Shown: positions 18,309 through 28,000 of the stretch, piece by piece
Layout of the letters: every line of letters starts with the position of its first letter
How positions within the stretch are numbered: position 1 is the stretch's first letter
From: Stenotrophomonas aracearum
Lineage (GTDB): Bacteria > Pseudomonadota > Gammaproteobacteria > Xanthomonadales > Xanthomonadaceae
Length of the DNA: 64,000 bases
Assembly: GCF_031834615.1 (NCBI RefSeq)
Contig: NZ_CP115543.1
Coordinates: 1,623,001-1,687,000 of the forward strand
Direction: 5' to 3'
Translations under genes and position numbers: made by a program
Notes under the pieces: model-generated
Databases searched by the model: none
What the model saw: only the letters and a program-made list of their open reading frames with translations
What the model was told of the DNA's origin: nothing

Positions 18309-21300
18309 ATGGACTTTTCCCGTTTCTTCATCGACAGGCCGATTTTCGCGGCGGTGTTGTCGATCGTGATCTTCGCCGCCGGCCTGATCTCCATTCCGAT
18401 CCTGCCGATCGGCGAGTACCCGGAAGTGGTGCCGCCGTCGGTGGTTGTGCGCACCGTGTATCCGGGTGCCAACCCGAAGGTGATCGCCGAAACCGTGGCC
18501 ACCCCGCTGGAAGAGGCGATCAACGGCGTCGAGGGCATGATGTACCTCAAGTCGGTGGCCGGCTCGGACGGCGTGCTGCAGATGACCGTCACCTTCCGCC
18601 CGGGTACCGACCCGGACGACGCGGCGGTGAAGGTGCAGAACCGCGTCGCCCAGGCGCAGGCGCGCCTGCCTGAAGACGTGCGCCGCCAGGGTGTGACCAC
18701 CCAGAAGCAGTCGCCGACCTTCCTGATGGTGGTGCACCTGACCTCGCCGAACGGCAAGTACGACACCCTGTACCTGCGCAACTACGCCCGCCTGCACGTC
18801 AAGGACGCGCTGGCGCGCATTCCCGGCGTGGGCGACGCGCAGATCTTCGGCGGTGGCGACTACGCCATGCGCGCCTGGCTCGACCCGGACAAGGTCGCCG
18901 CGCGCGGCCTGACCGCCAGCGACGTGGTGCGTGCCATGCGCGAGCAGAACGTGCAGGTCTCGGCCGGCCAGCTCGGCGCCGAACCGATGCCCAACAGCCA
19001 GTTCCTGACCCTGATCAACGCCCAGGGCCGCCTGCGCAGCGAGCAGGAGTTCGGCGACATCGTGCTCAAGGCCGGTACCGACGGTGAGGTGGTACGCCTC
19101 TCCGACGTGGCCCGTGTCGAACTGGGCGCCGGCGACTACACCCTGCGCTCGCAGCTGGACGGCAAGAACGCGGTCGGCATCGGCATCTTCCAGGCGCCGG
19201 GCGCCAACGCGCTGGAGATCCGCGATGCGGTGATCGGCACCATGGACGAGATGCAGAAGACCTTCCCGGCCGACGTGAAGTACGAAGCGGTGTACGACAC
19301 CACCATCTTCGTGCGCGACTCGATCAAGGCGGTGGTGTCGACGCTGCTGGAAGCCATCGCGCTGGTGGTGCTGGTGGTGATCCTGTTCCTGCAGACCTGG
19401 CGCGCCTCGATCATTCCGCTGATCGCGGTGCCGGTGTCGATCGTAGGTACCTTTGCTGCGCTGTACGTGCTGGGCTTCTCGATCAACACGCTGAGCCTGT
19501 TCGGGCTGGTGCTGGCGATCGGCATCGTGGTCGACGACGCGATCGTGGTGGTGGAAAACGTCGAGCGCAACATCGAAGAAGGCCTGTCGCCCACGGCGGC
19601 GGCCCACCAGGCCATGAAGGAAGTGTCCGGGCCGATCATCGCGATCGCGCTGGTGCTGTGCGCGGTGTTCGTGCCGATGGCGTTCCTGTCCGGCGTGACC
19701 GGTCAGTTCTACAAGCAGTTCGCGGTGACCATCGCCATCTCGACGGTGATTTCGGCCATCAACTCGCTGACCCTGTCGCCGGCCCTGGCTGCGCGCCTGC
19801 TCAAGCCGCATGACGCGGCCAAGGATGCGCCCACCCGGATCATCGACCGCCTGTTCGGCTGGATCTTCCGTCCGTTCAACCGCTTCTTCAAGTCCAGCTC
19901 GGAGAAGTACGAGCGCAGCGTCTCGAAGATCCTCGGTCGTCGCGGCGCGGTGTTCGTGGTCTACGCGGTGCTGCTGGTCGGTACCGGTTTCATCTTCAAG
20001 CTGGTGCCGCCGGGCTTCATCCCGACCCAGGACAAGCTGTACCTGATCGCCGGCGTGAAGCTGCCGGAAGGTTCCTCGATCGCGCGGACCGATGACATGC
20101 TGCGCAAGGTCGCCAAGATCGCCCAGGAAACCGACGGCGTGGCCCACACCATTTCGTTCCCGGGCCTGAACGCACTGCAGTTCACCAACACGCCCAACAC
20201 CGGCGTGGCCTTCATTCCGCTCAAGCCGTTCAACGAGCGCCATGGCCGTACTGCTGCCGAGATCAATGCCGAGATCAACCAGAAGATCGCCGGGCTGCAG
20301 GAAGGCTTCGCCTTCGCGATGATGCCGCCGCCGATCCTGGGCCTGGGCAACGGCAACGGCTACCAGATGTTCATCGAAGACCGTGGCAACCTGGGCTACG
20401 GCGCATTGCAGACGGCGGTGAGCCAGATGCAGGGCGCGGTGGCGCAGACCCCGGGCATGGCGTTCCCGATCACCAGCTACCAGGCCAACGTGCCGCAGCT
20501 GGACGCCGAAGTGGACCGGGTCAAGGCCAAGGCGCAGGGCGTGCAGCTCACCGAGCTGTTCGACACCCTGCAGACCTACCTGGGTTCGTCGTACGTCAAT
20601 GACTTCAATGAGTTCGGTCGTACCTGGCAGGTCATCGCCCAGGCCGACGGCCAGTTCCGCAACAGCGTGGAAGACATCGGCAAGCTGCGTACCCGCAACG
20701 ATCGTGGCGAGATGGTGCCGATCGGTTCGATGGTGACCGTGAAGGAAACCTACGGCCCGGACCCGGTGCTGCGCTTCAACGGCTACCCGGCCGCCGACCT
20801 GGCTGGTGAAGCCGACCCGCGCATGCTGTCCTCGGCCCAGGCCATGAACAACCTGACCGAGATCGCCGCCAAGGTGCTGCCGGTGGGCATGACCACCGAA
20901 TGGACCGACCTGAGCTACCAGCAGGCCACCCAGGGCAAGGCCGCCTTCATCGTGTTCCCGGTGGCGATCCTGCTGGCGTTCCTGGTGCTGGCCGCGCTGT
21001 ACGAGAGCTGGTCGCTGCCGCTGGCGGTGATCCTGATCGTGCCGATGACGCTGCTGTCGGCCCTGTTCGGCGTATGGTTGACCGGCGGTGACAACAACGT
21101 GTTCGTGCAGGTCGGCCTGGTGGTGCTGATGGGTCTGGCGTGCAAGAACGCGATCCTGATCGTCGAATTCGCCCGCGAGCTGGAAATGGGCGGCAAGGGG
21201 ATCGTGGACGCCGCGCTGGAAGCCTGCCGCCTGCGACTGCGCCCGATCGTGATGACCTCGATCGCGTTCATCGCCGGCACCATCCCGCTGGTGCTCTCGC

Positions 21301-21479
21301 ATGGCGCCGGTGCGGAAGTGCGCTCGGTAACCGGCATCACCGTGTTTGCCGGCATGCTCGGCGTGACCCTGTTCGGCCTGTTCCTGACCCCGGTGTTCTA
21401 CGTGGCGCTGCGCAAGTTCGTCAGCCGCAACGGCGGCGGCAAGCTGGTCGCCCACGGCGACTCCACCCTTCATCACTGA
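18309..21479 (+). CDS. smeW: RND efflux inner-membrane pump SmeW
   Basis: 1056 aa from MDFSRFFIDRPIFAAVLSIVI (ATG 18309), a standard HAE1-family length. The proton-relay residues are present: two Asp in TM4 (GIVVDDAIVVVENVERN) and Lys in TM10 (GLACKNAILIVEFARE). Two large periplasmic loops and 12 TM segments follow the usual duplicated plan. It is a drug/proton antiporter closest to the MexF branch by layout. It works with SmeV and SmeX. Confidence 0.94.
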   Translation: MDFSRFFIDRPIFAAVLSIVIFAAGLISIPILPIGEYPEVVPPSVVVRTVYPGANPKVIAETVATPLEEAINGVEGMMYLKSVAGSDGVLQMTVTFRPGTDPDDAAVKVQNRVAQAQARLPEDVRRQGVTTQKQSPTFLMVVHLTSPNGKYDTLYLRNYARLHVKDALARIPGVGDAQIFGGGDYAMRAWLDPDKVAARGLTASDVVRAMREQNVQVSAGQLGAEPMPNSQFLTLINAQGRLRSEQEFGDIVLKAGTDGEVVRLSDVARVELGAGDYTLRSQLDGKNAVGIGIFQAPGANALEIRDAVIGTMDEMQKTFPADVKYEAVYDTTIFVRDSIKAVVSTLLEAIALVVLVVILFLQTWRASIIPLIAVPVSIVGTFAALYVLGFSINTLSLFGLVLAIGIVVDDAIVVVENVERNIEEGLSPTAAAHQAMKEVSGPIIAIALVLCAVFVPMAFLSGVTGQFYKQFAVTIAISTVISAINSLTLSPALAARLLKPHDAAKDAPTRIIDRLFGWIFRPFNRFFKSSSEKYERSVSKILGRRGAVFVVYAVLLVGTGFIFKLVPPGFIPTQDKLYLIAGVKLPEGSSIARTDDMLRKVAKIAQETDGVAHTISFPGLNALQFTNTPNTGVAFIPLKPFNERHGRTAAEINAEINQKIAGLQEGFAFAMMPPPILGLGNGNGYQMFIEDRGNLGYGALQTAVSQMQGAVAQTPGMAFPITSYQANVPQLDAEVDRVKAKAQGVQLTELFDTLQTYLGSSYVNDFNEFGRTWQVIAQADGQFRNSVEDIGKLRTRNDRGEMVPIGSMVTVKETYGPDPVLRFNGYPAADLAGEADPRMLSSAQAMNNLTEIAAKVLPVGMTTEWTDLSYQQATQGKAAFIVFPVAILLAFLVLAALYESWSLPLAVILIVPMTLLSALFGVWLTGGDNNVFVQVGLVVLMGLACKNAILIVEFARELEMGGKGIVDAALEACRLRLRPIVMTSIAFIAGTIPLVLSHGAGAEVRSVTGITVFAGMLGVTLFGLFLTPVFYVALRKFVSRNGGGKLVAHGDSTLHH

Positions 21480-21503
21480 TCCCGATCCCCACGAGGACGT
21501 TCC

Positions 21504-22241
21504 ATGAATACTGCTACTTCCAAGATCGCGCTGGTCACCGGCGCCACCCGTGGCATCGGGCTGGAAACCGTGCGCCAGCTGGCCCAGGCCGGCGTGCATA
21601 CGCTGCTGGCCGGCCGCAAGCGCGACACCGCCGTGGCCGAAGCGCTGAAGCTGCAGGCCGAAGGCCTGCCGGTGGAAGCGATCCAGCTCGACGTGGTCGA
21701 CGCTGCCAGCATTGCCGCGGCCGTGCAGGAGATCAGCGACCGCCACGGTCGCCTGGACATCCTGGTCAACAACGCCGGCATCCTGCTCGACAACCCGGCG
21801 CTGGCGCCGTCGGCGCAGACCCTGGACACCTGGCGCGGCACCTTCGACACCAACCTCTTCGCGGTGATCGCCGTGACCCAGGCATTCCTGCCGCTGCTCA
21901 ACCAGTCGCCGGCCGGTCGCATCGTCAACGTCTCCAGCATCCTCGGCTCGCTGACCCTGCACAGCCAGCCCGGCTCGCCGATCTACGGCTTCATGGTGCC
22001 TGCCTACAACGCCTCCAAGAGCGCGGTGAATGCCTGGACCGTGCAGCTGGCCTACGAGCTGCGCGAGAGCACCACCAAGGTCAACACCGTGCACCCGGGT
22101 TACGTGAAAACCGACATGAACAGTGGCGAAGGCGAGCTCGAAATCGCCGACGGCGCGCGCTCCAGCGTGGGCATGGCGCTGATCGGTGCCGACGGCCCCA
22201 ACGGCAGCTTCACCTACCTGGGCGAGGTGCTGCCATGGTGA
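21504..22241 (+). CDS. smeU2: Short-chain dehydrogenase/reductase SmeU2
   Basis: 245 aa, ATG with GAGGA upstream. A complete classical SDR: TGATRGIGLE cofactor motif, NNAG, the active-site Ser in NVSSILGSL and YNASK as YxxxK. NADPH-type use is suggested by the Arg residues after the glycine motif. It overlaps smeX by 7 bases, so the two are coupled. Unlike SmeU1 it keeps all catalytic residues. Confidence 0.92.
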   Translation: MNTATSKIALVTGATRGIGLETVRQLAQAGVHTLLAGRKRDTAVAEALKLQAEGLPVEAIQLDVVDAASIAAAVQEISDRHGRLDILVNNAGILLDNPALAPSAQTLDTWRGTFDTNLFAVIAVTQAFLPLLNQSPAGRIVNVSSILGSLTLHSQPGSPIYGFMVPAYNASKSAVNAWTVQLAYELRESTTKVNTVHPGYVKTDMNSGEGELEIADGARSSVGMALIGADGPNGSFTYLGEVLPW

Positions 22242-23665
22242 TCCGTGTGTTGACCGCCGCCGTTGCCAGCGCGCTGCTGGCCGGCTGCGTCAGCGTCGGC
22301 CCGAACTACCAGGCACCGCCGGCACAGCCGGTGGTCCTGCAGGGCGCGGCCGCGCCGGTGTTCACTACCACCTCGCCGGTGGCCAGCTGGTGGGCGCAGT
22401 TCGACGACCCGGTGCTGGAGCAGCTGGTGCACGACGCGCTGGGCGACAACCTCGACCTGCGCATCGCGATGGCGCGGGTCCGCGAGGCCCGTGCGGTGTT
22501 CGTCGAGCAGCGCCTCGACCAGTTGCCGCATGTCACCGCGGGCGGCAGCTACGACCGTCGCAAGCAGCCGGACCTGACCGCCGGCGGCGAGCGTGTCTTC
22601 GGCGAAACCTACCAGCTCGGCTTCGATGCGGGCTGGGAGCTGGACCTGTTCGGTCGCCAGCGCCGGGCCGCCGAAGCGGCGCGTGCCGACCTCGGCGCCG
22701 AGCAGGACAACCTGGCCGACGCGCAGGTCACCGTGGCCGCGGAAGTGGCACGCAACTACTTCGAGCTGCGTGGCACCCAGAAGCGGATAGACGTGGCCCA
22801 GCGCACCTTGGTGAACCTGCGCGACACGCAGCGCCTGACCGAAGCGCGCTGGGAGCTGGGCGCGGGCAGCGAGCTGGACGTACAGAGCAGCCGGGCGCGG
22901 TTGAAGGCGATCGAGGCCGACATCCCGCTGCTGGAAGTGGCCGAAGTGCAGTCGCGGCATCGCCTGGCGGTGCTGCTGGGGCAGCGTCCGGATGCGCTGG
23001 ATGCACTGCTGGCCCCGCGCGAGGTTCCGCCGTACGCGAAGGCGTTGCCGTTGGGCGACACCACCGACCTGCTGCGGCAGCGCGCCGACGTGCGCGTGGC
23101 CGAGCGCCGGCTGGCCGCTGCAACGGCGCGCGTGGGCGTGGCCACCGCCGACCTGTTCCCGCGGATCAGCCTGAGCGGTTTCGTTGGCTTCCTGTCCGGC
23201 GATGCCAGCGGGCTGGTCAACGGCAACAACAAGGCGTGGTCGGTGACCCCGTCGATCAGCTGGGCCGCGTTCGACTTCGGCACGGTCAAGGCACGGTTGC
23301 GCGCAAGCAAGGCGCAGGCCGACGGCGCCGCTGCCGAGTACGAAAAGGCGGTGCTGCTGGCGCTGGAAGACACGGAGAACGCGCTGACGCGTTATGCCAA
23401 GCAGCAGGCGCGGCTGGGCATCGTGGCCGAGCAGGCGCAGGCCGCGCGGCGTGCCGAGCAGCTGGCGCAGATCCGCTACCGTGAGGGGTCGGAAGACTTC
23501 CTGACCCTGCTCGATGCGCAGCGCACCCAGCTGGCGGCCGACGATGCGTTGGCCGCGGCCGAGTCCACCGTCAACGTCAGCGTGGTCGGCGTGTACAAGG
23601 CGCTGGGCGGTTGGGGCCAGCAGCAGGACGCTACTCCGCCGGCGCTGGCCGGCACGATGCGGTAA
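22235..23665 (+). CDS. smeX: RND efflux outer-membrane channel SmeX
   Basis: 476 aa from ATG 22235. Lipobox SALLAGC with Cys at 15, then the NodT/OprN-type outer-membrane factor signature VGPNYQAPPAQP. Two tandem efflux repeats follow, with PDLTAGGERVFGETYQLGFDAGWELDLFG and LFPRISLSGFVGFLSG. It forms the trimeric outer-membrane exit duct for SmeVW. The operon ends at the hairpin terminator just downstream. Confidence 0.93.
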   Translation: MVIRVLTAAVASALLAGCVSVGPNYQAPPAQPVVLQGAAAPVFTTTSPVASWWAQFDDPVLEQLVHDALGDNLDLRIAMARVREARAVFVEQRLDQLPHVTAGGSYDRRKQPDLTAGGERVFGETYQLGFDAGWELDLFGRQRRAAEAARADLGAEQDNLADAQVTVAAEVARNYFELRGTQKRIDVAQRTLVNLRDTQRLTEARWELGAGSELDVQSSRARLKAIEADIPLLEVAEVQSRHRLAVLLGQRPDALDALLAPREVPPYAKALPLGDTTDLLRQRADVRVAERRLAAATARVGVATADLFPRISLSGFVGFLSGDASGLVNGNNKAWSVTPSISWAAFDFGTVKARLRASKAQADGAAAEYEKAVLLALEDTENALTRYAKQQARLGIVAEQAQAARRAEQLAQIRYREGSEDFLTLLDAQRTQLAADDALAAAESTVNVSVVGVYKALGGWGQQQDATPPALAGTMR

Positions 23666-23671
23666 CCGTAT

Positions 23672-23706
23672 GCAGGGGGCGGCAAGCGTCGCCCCCTGCC
23701 ATTTTT
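23672..23706 (+). terminator. Intrinsic terminator of the sme operon
   Basis: gcagggggcg (23672-23681) pairs perfectly with cgccccctgc (23690-23699), followed by catttttg. Confidence 0.88.
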
Positions 23707-23815
23707 GTAATGGTTCGCCGCAATGGCGTACCGGAAAACCCCGCGCTGACGGCTTTGCCTCTGCCGGGTCGGTCTGGGCCGGTGCTAAAAACACCGCCAG
23801 TCCGGGAGATGAGCC

Positions 23816-24088
23816 ATGCAACGGAAGTGCTGGGAGCCGCCACGCGCGGCCAGGGAAGAACGCCATGCGGGCACCGCGGGCCTGTCGGCCAGCGTGATCG
23901 TGCTGCTGGTCGTGGCCGCGCTGACGGTCAGCCTCGGCTTTGCGTGGCTGCCCGACAGCCTGCTCGGCATCGGCGTGGTCGGCGTCGGCCTGTTCCTCGC
24001 CATCAGCGCCCGCATCTGCCAGGCGCGCGAACAGCACCAGGCGCTGTGCAGGGTGTTGGAGCACCTGCGCAGCGCACCACGGTATTGA
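23816..24088 (+). CDS. Small two-TM membrane protein (unknown)
   Basis: 90 aa; ATG preceded by GGGAGATGAGCC. Two hydrophobic segments, about 24-43 (SASVIVLLVVAALTVSLGFA) and 46-65 (DSLLGIGVVGVGLFLAISAR), with charged ends. I recognise no family. It is convergent with the following nuclease/phosphatase-family gene. Confidence 0.6.
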   Translation: MQRKCWEPPRAAREERHAGTAGLSASVIVLLVVAALTVSLGFAWLPDSLLGIGVVGVGLFLAISARICQAREQHQALCRVLEHLRSAPRY

Positions 24089-24094
24089 AGGCGA

Positions 24095-24961
24095 TCAACG
24101 CTTCGGGGTTTCCGGGAACACCAGCTCCGCCATCACCGGATAATGGTCCGACGGCACCACGCCATCGAACGTCTGGTCCAGTGTGCTGAACTGCTTTACC
24201 CCAAACCCGCGCACCAGGATCCAATCGATCTCCACCGTCGGCGTGGTGCTGAAATTCTGGAAGGTCAGGCGCGGACCGTCGACCTTGCCGGCGAGCTTTC
24301 TTGCATCGCTTAGCGTGCGGGTGAATTCTGCATACGTGGGGCTGGTCGGCTCGCTGTTGAAATCGCCGGTGACCACCACCGGAATGTCCTTTGGCAGCTT
24401 CGCCAACCGCTCGGTGATCAGCTTCGCACCCAGCACGCGGCGCGGTTCATCCTCATCGCGATAGGGCAGGTGGGTGTTGTACAGGTAGAACTGCCTGCCA
24501 TCGGCCTGGCGCTGGAACAACGCCCAGGTGACCATGCGCGGCATCAGGTTGCCCCAGGTGATGCTGCCGGCGACTTCCGGCGTGTCGGACAACCAGAAGT
24601 TGCCCGATTCGACCACCTTCAGTTTGGCGCTGTCGTAGAACACGCCCATGTGCTCCTCGTTGTCGCCCGGACCGCGCGGTTCACCGAACCAGCGATAGCC
24701 GGGCAGGTGCTGCACCAGATACTCGGCCTGGTTGGTCTTCAGCTCCTGGGTGCCGAATACCACCGGATGCTGTTCCTTCAACAGCGTGACCATCGCATCG
24801 CGACGGTCCTCCCAGCGCTTGTTGGGCTCGGTATCCACCGGCGTGCGCACGTTGAATGACATGACCCGCAGCGGTTCGGGGCTCTTGGCCAGTGCGGAGC
24901 CGAGCGGCAACGCCAGCGCGATCAGGGCCAGCAGGGCCGGACGACGAAAACGAGACAACAT
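24095..24961 (-). CDS. Secreted endonuclease/exonuclease/phosphatase-family protein
   Basis: 288 aa from MLSRFRRPALL (ATG 24961, GGAGGGA upstream); the longer frame to 25060 is rejected. Signal peptide 1-26. The EEP fold motifs are in order: RVMSFNVRTP, VVFGTQELKTNQAEYL, YNTHLPYRDE, VVVTGDFNSEPTS, EIDWILVRG and VPSDHYPVMAEL, giving the catalytic Asn, Glu, Asp-Asn and Asp-His. Members cleave DNA, sugar phosphates or phosphodiesters; which one applies is unclear. It follows the giant gene by 95 bases on the same strand but, being secreted and widespread, is a poor immunity candidate. Confidence 0.85.
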   Translation of the reverse strand: MLSRFRRPALLALIALALPLGSALAKSPEPLRVMSFNVRTPVDTEPNKRWEDRRDAMVTLLKEQHPVVFGTQELKTNQAEYLVQHLPGYRWFGEPRGPGDNEEHMGVFYDSAKLKVVESGNFWLSDTPEVAGSITWGNLMPRMVTWALFQRQADGRQFYLYNTHLPYRDEDEPRRVLGAKLITERLAKLPKDIPVVVTGDFNSEPTSPTYAEFTRTLSDARKLAGKVDGPRLTFQNFSTTPTVEIDWILVRGFGVKQFSTLDQTFDGVVPSDHYPVMAELVFPETPKR

Positions 24962-25056
24962 GGGAATCCCTCCATTCCGTGAAATCGTTTCCAGAGGGTC
25001 GCACGGAACCTGTGCCGGTGGATATGCGCAGATTGGCGAAACGGGTAGGGCAGACG

Positions 25057-28000
25057 TCATGTCAGGCCCCGCTCACGCCGCCACTGGGCGAAAAATGTCA
25101 CGAGGTTGGGGTTCGGGTCCAGGTCATTCGCCACGGGGGGCAGCGCCTCGACGGGCCGGGGCGGCCCGCCGTAGGTCCGAAGGTAGTGGATGGAGAAGTC
25201 GGCGTCGGGGAAGCGGAAGCGGAGCTGCGGCACGACGACCCCGCCGCAGGAGGCGCAGGTGTCCAGCAGTGAGAACAGGCGGAAGCGCTTGACCGGCGGA
25301 CCGTCTTCAATCGAACTGGCGATCAGCCGCTCGGAGTCCTTCTCACGATCGAACACGACAGTGCGCGTGTCGCCGTCCCTGCGAAGCACAGGCAGGCTGG
25401 TGATGTCGGATCGCGGCTCCTTGCCCTTCATCGCCTCACCTGCATCGATCAAGCGGGTGCCATCGGGAAGCGCAGCGGTAGGCTTCAGGTAGATCTTCCT
25501 GCTTCGCTTCCCGCCGGACAATGCGCAGTAGATCTCGCGCCCGCCGTTTTCGCGGACTACGTCGGCAATGGCCAGGTTGGCGCCATTGAGGTGCGCAATG
25601 ATCCGCCTGCCCGCATCGGGTTCGGCCAGTGACGCTGCGGTGATCGGCGCCAGATCGCCCTTGCCCCCGGTGGCGGGCAGGATGGCATTGAGGATCTCGG
25701 CGACCGCCGCGCGCTCCTGCCCGCTCGCTGTAGTCAATGCCGTCCACTCGGGGACGTGCTTGCGGGCCAGCGCGACGAAGGTGGCCTGTTGGGGCTCCCC
25801 ATTGAGGACCTTCCTGGCGTAGCCGGTGAGTGCGTTGGGTCGGCCGCGCGCCGCCTGGTAGCCCGCGTAGGCGTCGTACGTGGGGTAGCGTTCGAGCAGG
25901 TCTGCAGGCAGCGTTGGCCTCAGGTAGTTGTATGTAATACGCGCGATGTTGTCCTCATCCTGCCGGAGGAAAGGTCGAAGCAGATCCATGCGGTAACCTT
26001 CCGACTTCCGGAGGTAGGTATTGATCGCCGCCTTGTCGCGCCCGGTTTCCATCTTCGTGAAGTGCAGCGCGGTTTGCCCAGGCGCCGGCAACGGGGCCTG
26101 GTAGAACACCCCGTCGTCCGGTTCGATGCACAACGCGCGCAGGAACGGCGACTCCACCCGGATCGCGCGCAGCCGCCGCGCGTCGCCGATGCCGGGCAGC
26201 AGGGCACCGACATCCACGACCGGCAGTTCGTGTCCAAGGCGTGCGGCATGGTCTTCCGGCAACCCGGCGTGCAGGCCGAACATGCGGTGATCGGACAGCG
26301 TTCCTTCCAGCGTGGCAGGGTAGTTCACGCTGGTCGGCAAGCCCATTGCATCGAGCTGCTCGGCGGTCAACGGCACCAGTTGCGGTGCTGCTGCGCGCGC
26401 GGACGGCGTCCACGAGCAGACCATGCCGTCATGCACCATGAGGCGCAGCGTCTCGCCGCTGTCGGGGCGGGTGTGCGCCAGGTCCAGCGTGAACTCTCGC
26501 GTGGCGGCGGCGATGCCGTCCACGCGCTCGGGCGGCAGCTGGTCCAGGCGCAGGTTCCTGGCGGCGTCAGGAATGAAGCGCAGGCGCGATTGCCGTACGC
26601 AGGGGATCACCACCAGCGAACGGCGCGACCTGCAGTGCGACGGCAGCTCCTGCCACTGCCCGGGCCCGCTGCGATGTTCGGCCGTCGCGGTCTGCTCGAA
26701 TGCGGTGCGTTGCGCATTGAGCCGGTAGCCGCGCTCGCCGATCAGCATTTCCCAGTCATCGTTGCCGTGGTCGAGGAACTGCGCGGGCGTGTCGCCCAGC
26801 GCAACCTGCAGACCTTCGTCCGTATGCTGCACGGGAATGATGGGCGGCAGTTCATTCGCGAACGCGAACGTGTCCAGCCTGGGCCCATACGGTTTACCGG
26901 TGAACACGTCGTAGCGATGCCAGGCGGTGCCGCGTGCAGCCACCAGCACCACGCTGCCGTCTTCCAGCGTCGCCTCCGCCAGCGTCGGGGTGGCGGCGCG
27001 TCGCGTCTGCAGCACCGCCTTCGGGACCCGTCCGCTGGCAATGGCGTGCTCGAGTGCGAGCGTGGATTCCTGCAGCGCCGGGCTGCTGCGCAGGCTGCGC
27101 TTGAGCCAGTCCGCACCCTGCAGCGCAGTTTCCCAGGCATGGCTGCCGACCCACTGCGAGCCCTTGACGACGTTGCGCACGGTGCCCAGCCCGCCCTGCA
27201 TGGCCAGCGACGTTCCCAGCTTGTGAAGGGCTTCAACGGACTCCGCTGCAATCGACGTGATGGTGTGCTCGCCGGCGGTGCGCACGATACGGACGGTGCT
27301 TGCGAAGAACTCGCTCACCGGCGCCACCGTGGAAACAACGTCCATCACGCAGCCGCCGATCGTACCGGCCGAGAAGTCACCGGCACGGAGCTGCTCCACG
27401 CAGCTCAAGCCGGGCACCAGGAACTCGGCCAATGCATTCAGATCCTGCAGCTCCTGCGCGTGAAGTTGTTCCAGCCCCGTGCGCTGCGCGAGTTCATCCG
27501 TGTACGCCTGGTCCAGTCGTTCCTTCCAGAGGTCCGTCGCCGCCGCGCGCGCGAGTAACGGGAAGGTGTGTGGGCCGTTTCCGGTCACCGTGCTGCTGTA
27601 CGGCGCCAAGGTCAGGCCAGACAGCGGTTCGAGCAGGTCGCCATCGCGCTGGCGCTGGGCATTGCCGGTAAACAGTCCTTCGGTGTCGACCAGGCTGCCC
27701 AGCGCCTGATCCTGCCATACCCGACGTGCCACCCCGGCCTGCGGGATGATTTCGAAGTACACAGGCTCCGCGCCCTGTTGGGTGGGCGTGCAACGCAGCA
27801 GCAGGCCGCGGTCGGCATGCCGATCGCCCAGGCTGATGCGCAGCGGCGTGCACACCGACGATTCGATCAGCCGCCGGTCGACTGCCGGGAGGCCTTCCAG
27901 CACCGTCGCGATGACACCGGCCAGCCCGGTTTCCACAGTGCGCCTCCATGCATCGAACGCGCTTTCGAAACGGCTCGCGGTAGTGGGTCCGTTGGTCGAT

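Noticed and set aside
17673..22094. Open frame of 1,473 codons on the reverse strand
   Set aside because: It lies antisense to smeV, smeW and smeU2, which have full family motifs; long antisense frames are expected at this GC content, and its translation is Arg/His-rich and low in information.
24095..24961. Endonuclease/phosphatase-family gene as immunity gene of the giant toxin
   Set aside because: It has a signal peptide and a complete catalytic site, and is an ordinary enzyme; immunity proteins to deaminases act in the cytoplasm by binding.
25057..25587. C-terminal type IV secretion signal (XVIPCD) on the giant protein
   Set aside because: The end shows the deaminase-like block and a short tail; I could not find the XVIPCD motifs or Gln-rich tail.
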